Shown here: positions 6,393 through 10,081 of the stretch, piece after piece
How the letters are laid out: every line of letters begins with the position of its first letter
Numbering within the stretch: position 1 is the first letter of the stretch
Source of the DNA: Bacteroidaceae bacterium
Lineage (GTDB): Bacteria; Bacteroidota; Bacteroidia; Bacteroidales; Bacteroidaceae
Direction of reading: 5' to 3'
NCBI GenBank assembly: GCA_021443405.1
Contig: JABUUA010000042.1
Coordinates: 1-10,081, forward strand
DNA length: 10,081 nucleotides
Translations under genes and position numbers: made by a program
Notes under the pieces: generated by a model
Databases searched by the model: none
What the model was told of the DNA's origin: nothing
Seen by the model: only the letters and a program-made list of their open reading frames with translations

Positions 6393-6547
6393 GTATTAGT
6401 TTTTAAGGTAAAAAGATTGTCTTAAATCGCCAGCAAATTTACGACAAATCTCCCGGCAAAACAAATCAACAAACATGTTATAAAGCATAAAAAGGTAAAA
6501 ATGTCGAATTATTACAGCGATTTCCCCCAAATAAAGCAAAAAATTCG

Positions 6548-6555
6548 TACCTTTG
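6548..6555 (+). promoter_or_regulatory. -7 promoter element of glnS
   Basis: TACCTTTG is an exact TAnnTTTG match 22 bases before the glnS start codon, implying a leader under 20 bases. A TTTC at 6521-6524 is the nearest -33 candidate, but its 23-base spacing is long. The rest of the 185-base gap from 6393 is AT-rich and holds nothing else I can support. Confidence 0.7.
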
Positions 6556-6577
6556 AAGAAATTATCGCATCAGCACT

Positions 6578-8335
6578 ATGATACAGAAGGAACTTGACAC
6601 ACCAGTAGAAAAGAAGAGCTTGAACTTCATTGAACAAAAGATTGAAGCCGACCTCGCCGCCGGTAAGAACGGAAGCCGCCTGCAGACGCGCTTTCCGCCC
6701 GAACCTAACGGCTACCTGCATATCGGCCATGCGAAAGCGATTGCCATGGACTTCGGCGTGGCCCAAAGATACGGAGGTGTGTGCAACCTACGTATGGACG
6801 ACACGAACCCACAGAAAGAAGATACCGAGTATGTAGAAGCTATCGAGCGCGACATCAAGTGGTTGGGCTTCGAATGGGGCAAAGTATGCTATGCCAGCGA
6901 TTATTTCCAGGATTTGTGGGATTTTGCCGAATGGTGCATCCTGCAGGGCCGCGCCTACGTCGATGAACAAACCAGCGAGGAGATTGCCGCGCAGAAAGGA
7001 ACGCCCACGGAACCGGGCACAAACAGTCCCTATCGCAATCGCCCTGCCGAGGAAAGTCTTGCATTGTTCCGCGAGATGAACTCCGGGAATGTGGAGCCCG
7101 GCAAGATGATTCTGCGTGCCAAGATAGATATGTCGAGCCCCAACATGCACTTCCGCGACCCCATCATGTACCGAGTACTGAACATGCCTCATTGGCGTAC
7201 GGGCAACAAATGGAACGCATATCCCATGTATGATTTTACGCACGGCCAGAGCGATTACCTCGAAGGTGTCACCCACTCCATCTGCACCTTGGAGTTCGTT
7301 CCTCACCGCGACCTCTACGACCTCTTCGTGACGTGGATAAAGGAATGGCGCGGCGACGAAGGCGACATCGAAGATAATCGCCCGAGGCAGTTCGAATTCA
7401 ACAAGCTCAATCTGAACTACACGTTGATGTCGAAGCGCAATCTTCTCATTCTCACCAACGAGAAAATCGTGAACGGTTGGGACGACCCTCGCATGCCCAC
7501 CATCTGTGGAATACGTCGCCGCGGCTATAGCCCCGAGGCCGTATTGTCGTTCATCGACAAGATTGGTTACACTACGTTCGACGCCTTGAACGACATCAAA
7601 CTCATGGAGGCGGCCTGTCGCGAGGACCTCAACACGCGCGCCACTCGCGTCAGCTGCGTGGTGAATCCCGTGAAACTGATTATAGACAACTACCCTGAAG
7701 GGCAGGTGGAGGAGATGACGGCCATCAACAATCCAGAGGACCCGAACAGTGGAACGCACACCATTCGCTTTACCCGCGAGCTGTATATCGAGCGCGACGA
7801 CTTCATGGAAATAGCCGAAAAGAAGTTCATGCGACTTGCCCCCGGCAAAGAAGTTCGCCTGAAGAATGGCTACATCATCAAGTGCAACGAGGAAAACGCC
7901 TGCGAGAAAGATGCCGAAGGCAACATCACCTGCATCCACGCGACCTACGACCCCGAGAGCCGCAGCGGCATGCCGGGAGCCGACCGCAAGATTAAAGGAA
8001 AGACGTTGCACTGGGTAAGTTGCGACCACAGCATTGCGTGTGAGGTGCGAGATTATAACTGTCTGTGGACTTGCGAGAATCCTCGCGACGCCATCAAGCA
8101 GTACGAGAAGGAGAACGGAGTGCGCGGCATCGACGCCATGCGCCCTTTCCTCAACCCGGATTCGCTGCGCATCAACAAGGAAGCCCGCATCGAGGAATAT
8201 GCAGCCTCACTGCCCGCACTGACGTATCTGCAATTCCAACGCATCGGTTATTATAATGTAGACCCCGACAGCACGGCACAACACCCTGTGTTCAACCGGA
8301 CCGTCGGACTGAAAGATACTTGGCAGAAGAAATAA
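6578..8335 (+). CDS. glnS: Glutaminyl-tRNA synthetase
   Basis: Class I aminoacyl-tRNA synthetase of 585 residues that joins glutamine to tRNA-Gln in the cytoplasm, slightly longer than the roughly 550-residue E. coli enzyme. The ATP-binding HIGH motif is at 48-51 within PPEPNGYLHIGHAKAI, followed by the family-typical NLRMDDTNPQKEDTEYVEAI. The second signature is MSKR at 284-287 (LMSKRNL), as in other GlnRS. The C-terminal half, about 350-570, corresponds to the beta-barrel anticodon-binding domains. The PEPNGYLHIGHAK wording and the YTLMSKR form separate it from GluRS. Its presence implies direct glutaminylation rather than the Glu-tRNA amidotransferase route. ATG 6578 is preferred because it is close behind a promoter and gives the expected short N-terminal helix. 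It forms an operon with the TPR gene seven bases downstream. Confidence 0.98.
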   Translation: MIQKELDTPVEKKSLNFIEQKIEADLAAGKNGSRLQTRFPPEPNGYLHIGHAKAIAMDFGVAQRYGGVCNLRMDDTNPQKEDTEYVEAIERDIKWLGFEWGKVCYASDYFQDLWDFAEWCILQGRAYVDEQTSEEIAAQKGTPTEPGTNSPYRNRPAEESLALFREMNSGNVEPGKMILRAKIDMSSPNMHFRDPIMYRVLNMPHWRTGNKWNAYPMYDFTHGQSDYLEGVTHSICTLEFVPHRDLYDLFVTWIKEWRGDEGDIEDNRPRQFEFNKLNLNYTLMSKRNLLILTNEKIVNGWDDPRMPTICGIRRRGYSPEAVLSFIDKIGYTTFDALNDIKLMEAACREDLNTRATRVSCVVNPVKLIIDNYPEGQVEEMTAINNPEDPNSGTHTIRFTRELYIERDDFMEIAEKKFMRLAPGKEVRLKNGYIIKCNEENACEKDAEGNITCIHATYDPESRSGMPGADRKIKGKTLHWVSCDHSIACEVRDYNCLWTCENPRDAIKQYEKENGVRGIDAMRPFLNPDSLRINKEARIEEYAASLPALTYLQFQRIGYYNVDPDSTAQHPVFNRTVGLKDTWQKK

Positions 8336-8342
8336 TCATAAG

Positions 8343-9749
8343 ATGTTACGGTCAGAGGACTATTCTTTCTTTGAGGAAGACGACTTCAAAGAGGCCTTGA
8401 AACAATACGAGGCGATGTTGCGTGAGGAGCGGAGTGTCTATATGGACGCTGCCGACCTTACGGACATTGCGGAGTATTATATGGTGAAAGGCAGAAGGGA
8501 AGATGCCATGACTTGTATCAATTATGCGCTTTCGTTGCACCCGGACGACCCCGATCCCTTGGTGTTCTTGGCTCGCGAACGAATGTTTGATGGCGACTTG
8601 GACGTGGCACAAAAGATGTGCGACGAAATTCCGGACCAGCAAGACCGTGAGGTTCAATTCCTGAAAGCGGAACTGTTATTGCGTCAGGGCAAAGAGTTGG
8701 ACTGCTTCCGCCATTTAATCAACCTGTACGATGAATCGGATGAAGAAGCAGACCTCTATCTGCACGACTGCATCGATTTAATAGCCGACTACTTCCATTA
8801 CGAGAAGGCGTTGGAGTGGGCACAACTGCTCTGCAAGAACCATCCCGACTATCAGCCAGCCCAATCGCTACTCTGCGAGATGCTCATCCACAACACCAAG
8901 TTCGAAGAAGCGATTGCGGAGCTGGAACGACAACTGGACAAGCAACCCTACTCTCGTGCTTTATGGCGAATGCTGGCAGAAGCACACTATGGGCTGTCGC
9001 AATACGAGGAAGCCGACGAAGCAATCGATTATGCCTTGGCCATCGACGAATCGGATGTGGATGCGCTTATTACCAAGGGCAACATTCTCATGCAGTTGAA
9101 TCGTCCAGGAGAAGCGCACGACCATTACACAAAATATCTACGTCTGAGGCCCACGAACGACTATGCCATGTATCTCGACTCTACAGCATTAGCCCTATTG
9201 GACCGCTTGGATGACGCATTGGCTATCGTAGAGAAAGCCCTGACGACCCATCCTGTCCCAACCGCCAATACGGCAACATTGCTGTCACAAAAGGCCTTTC
9301 TGTTAAGTAGGACAGGTCATCTAAGCAGTGCTCTGGAAACGCTCAATCAATATAAAGAGCATATCACCGAGGCAGAAATGCCCGACTATCATCTGCATCG
9401 TGGTTACATCTTCTTGGAGAACAACAACGAACAAGATGCACGCGAAGAGTTTACCATCGCCCTTATTAACAGCGACAACAAAGAAGACACCTTACGAAAG
9501 ATAGCGCTCATACTATTTGATTGGCAATATTACGATTTTGCGGCACAGATTTTCCTCCAACTTATTCAGAACGGCAACGCCGGACAACCGGAGAATTGTC
9601 TGCCCTACCTCGCCTATTGTTACTATGGAATGGGCAAATTGGACGATTATCATCACGTCTTGCCAGAGGCCATCCGGCGCAACAGAAGCCTTACTGCCAC
9701 TCTCTTTGCGCAAGTATATCCCGGCAAAGCACCGGAAGAATTTGACTGA
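8343..9749 (+). CDS. TPR-repeat protein, cytoplasmic
   Basis: A 468-residue protein built almost wholly of tetratricopeptide-type helical pairs. Recognisable repeats include about 37-70 (AEYYMVKGRREDAMTCINYALSLHPDD), 172-205, 206-239 (LAEAHYGLSQYEEADEAIDYALAIDES), 240-273, 274-307 and 347-380, with more divergent units between and after. There is no signal peptide, membrane segment or catalytic domain, and the protein is acidic, so it is likely a cytoplasmic protein-protein scaffold or adaptor. It starts seven bases after the glnS stop with no promoter of its own, so the two are almost certainly co-transcribed. I believe similar TPR genes follow glnS in other Bacteroidales, but could not check this. 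Partner and role are unknown, and location alone does not show that it acts on translation. Confidence 0.9.
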   Translation: MLRSEDYSFFEEDDFKEALKQYEAMLREERSVYMDAADLTDIAEYYMVKGRREDAMTCINYALSLHPDDPDPLVFLARERMFDGDLDVAQKMCDEIPDQQDREVQFLKAELLLRQGKELDCFRHLINLYDESDEEADLYLHDCIDLIADYFHYEKALEWAQLLCKNHPDYQPAQSLLCEMLIHNTKFEEAIAELERQLDKQPYSRALWRMLAEAHYGLSQYEEADEAIDYALAIDESDVDALITKGNILMQLNRPGEAHDHYTKYLRLRPTNDYAMYLDSTALALLDRLDDALAIVEKALTTHPVPTANTATLLSQKAFLLSRTGHLSSALETLNQYKEHITEAEMPDYHLHRGYIFLENNNEQDAREEFTIALINSDNKEDTLRKIALILFDWQYYDFAAQIFLQLIQNGNAGQPENCLPYLAYCYYGMGKLDDYHHVLPEAIRRNRSLTATLFAQVYPGKAPEEFD

Positions 9750-9766
9750 ACAATCAGACACAGCCA

Positions 9767-9799
9767 TAAAAAAGAAAGGACGCCCCGAAGGACGTCCTT
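9767..9799 (-). terminator. Terminator hairpin between the TPR gene and rplT
   Basis: AAGGACG (9776-9782) pairs with CGTCCTT (9793-9799) around a 10-base loop that can partly fold further. Read on the minus strand it is followed by TTCTTTTTTAT, a good U-tract, 21 bases after the rplT stop. In the plus direction only a poor T-run follows, so it may end the glnS-TPR transcript less efficiently. Confidence 0.8.
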
Positions 9800-9820
9800 A
9801 ATCTTTGTCAGTTGAGAAAA

Positions 9821-10081
9821 CTACTTCACCTTGGCAACAATAGCCTTGAATGCTTCGGGATGATTAACGGCCAGGTCGGCAAGAACCTTACGATTAATCT
9901 CAATACCTGCCTTGTGCAGGAGTCCCATCAGCTGTGAGTAGCTAAGACCCTCGAGACGAGCAGCAGCATTGATACGCTGAATCCACAGGGCGCGGAAGGT
10001 GCGCTTCTTGTTGCGGCGGTCACGGAATGCATAAGTCAAACCTTTCTCCCAAGTGTTCTTGGCAACGGTCCATACATTCTT
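9821..10081 (-). CDS. rplT: 50S ribosomal protein L20, 3' part (gene cut by the window edge)
   Basis: 86 codons plus a TAG stop are read continuously to the window edge. The visible part begins KNVWTVAKNTWEKGLTYAFRD and ends HPEAFKAIVAKVK, a complete match in style to the C-terminal three quarters of bacterial L20 (usual length about 115 residues), including RALWIQRINAA and the GLLHKAGIEINRKVLADLA stretch. L20 binds 23S rRNA early in 50S assembly. In many bacteria it also represses the infC-rpmI-rplT operon, whose upstream genes would lie beyond 10081. The TTG at 10039 is an internal leucine codon, not the start. It is convergent with the TPR gene, with a terminator between them. Confidence 0.97.
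   Translation of the reverse strand, partial: KNVWTVAKNTWEKGLTYAFRDRRNKKRTFRALWIQRINAAARLEGLSYSQLMGLLHKAGIEINRKVLADLAVNHPEAFKAIVAKVK

Noticed and set aside
6434..6441. TAAATTTG on the minus strand, a formal TAnnTTTG match
   Set aside because: It lies in AT-rich DNA where such matches are frequent, and would only drive antisense transcription into the glycosyltransferase gene.
6788..8029. 413-residue open frame on the minus strand inside glnS
   Set aside because: It is antisense to the strongly recognisable GlnRS; it has low-complexity composition typical of mirror frames of codon-biased genes and no promoter or known domain.
9821..10039. 72-residue start of L20 at 10039
   Set aside because: The TTG is an internal Leu codon; the conserved L20 sequence continues in frame to the window edge, so the gene is partial.

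Overview
The window looks like ordinary chromosomal DNA from a member of the Bacteroidota, most likely order Bacteroidales and perhaps a Prevotella-like genus. Three things point there. Exact TAnnTTTG (-7) promoter elements sit upstream of five transcription starts, and start codons mostly lack a strong Shine-Dalgarno sequence. Gln-tRNA is made by a dedicated GlnRS, and the L20 and GlnRS proteins look Bacteroidales-like from memory. The genus is a guess. I see no phage genes, insertion sequence, CRISPR array, tRNA or rRNA.

Layout. On the minus strand, positions 13-3012 hold a two-gene transporter operon: a POT-family proton/peptide symporter followed, three bases after its stop, by an NhaC-family Na+/H+ antiporter that appears to start at TTG. 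A compact divergent promoter region (about 3013-3131) with a perfect 7+7 bp inverted repeat separates it from a plus-strand SulP anion transporter with a C-terminal STAS domain (3132-4877), which ends at a clear intrinsic terminator. Positions 4924-5465 hold the least ordinary DNA: a 22-bp-period tandem array of imperfect palindromes (about 4975-5062), flanked by related direct repeats 110 bp apart, running into the 3' end of a small basic minus-strand protein gene (5058-5249). That gene and a plus-strand family 2 glycosyltransferase (5466-6392) have divergent promoters.

From 6578 to 9749 a plus-strand pair encodes glutaminyl-tRNA synthetase (glnS) and, seven bases later, a cytoplasmic TPR-repeat protein. 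It converges on the 3' part of rplT (ribosomal protein L20, minus strand, cut by the window edge), with a terminator hairpin between them.

How the genes fit together. The first three transporters could jointly handle proton and sodium circulation with peptide and anion uptake, but this rests only on adjacency and a shared regulatory region. glnS and the TPR gene are almost certainly co-transcribed. No new multi-gene system is evident. The best candidates for follow-up are the 22-bp palindromic array, its invasion of the small gene's 3' end, and the operator-like palindrome between the transporter genes.
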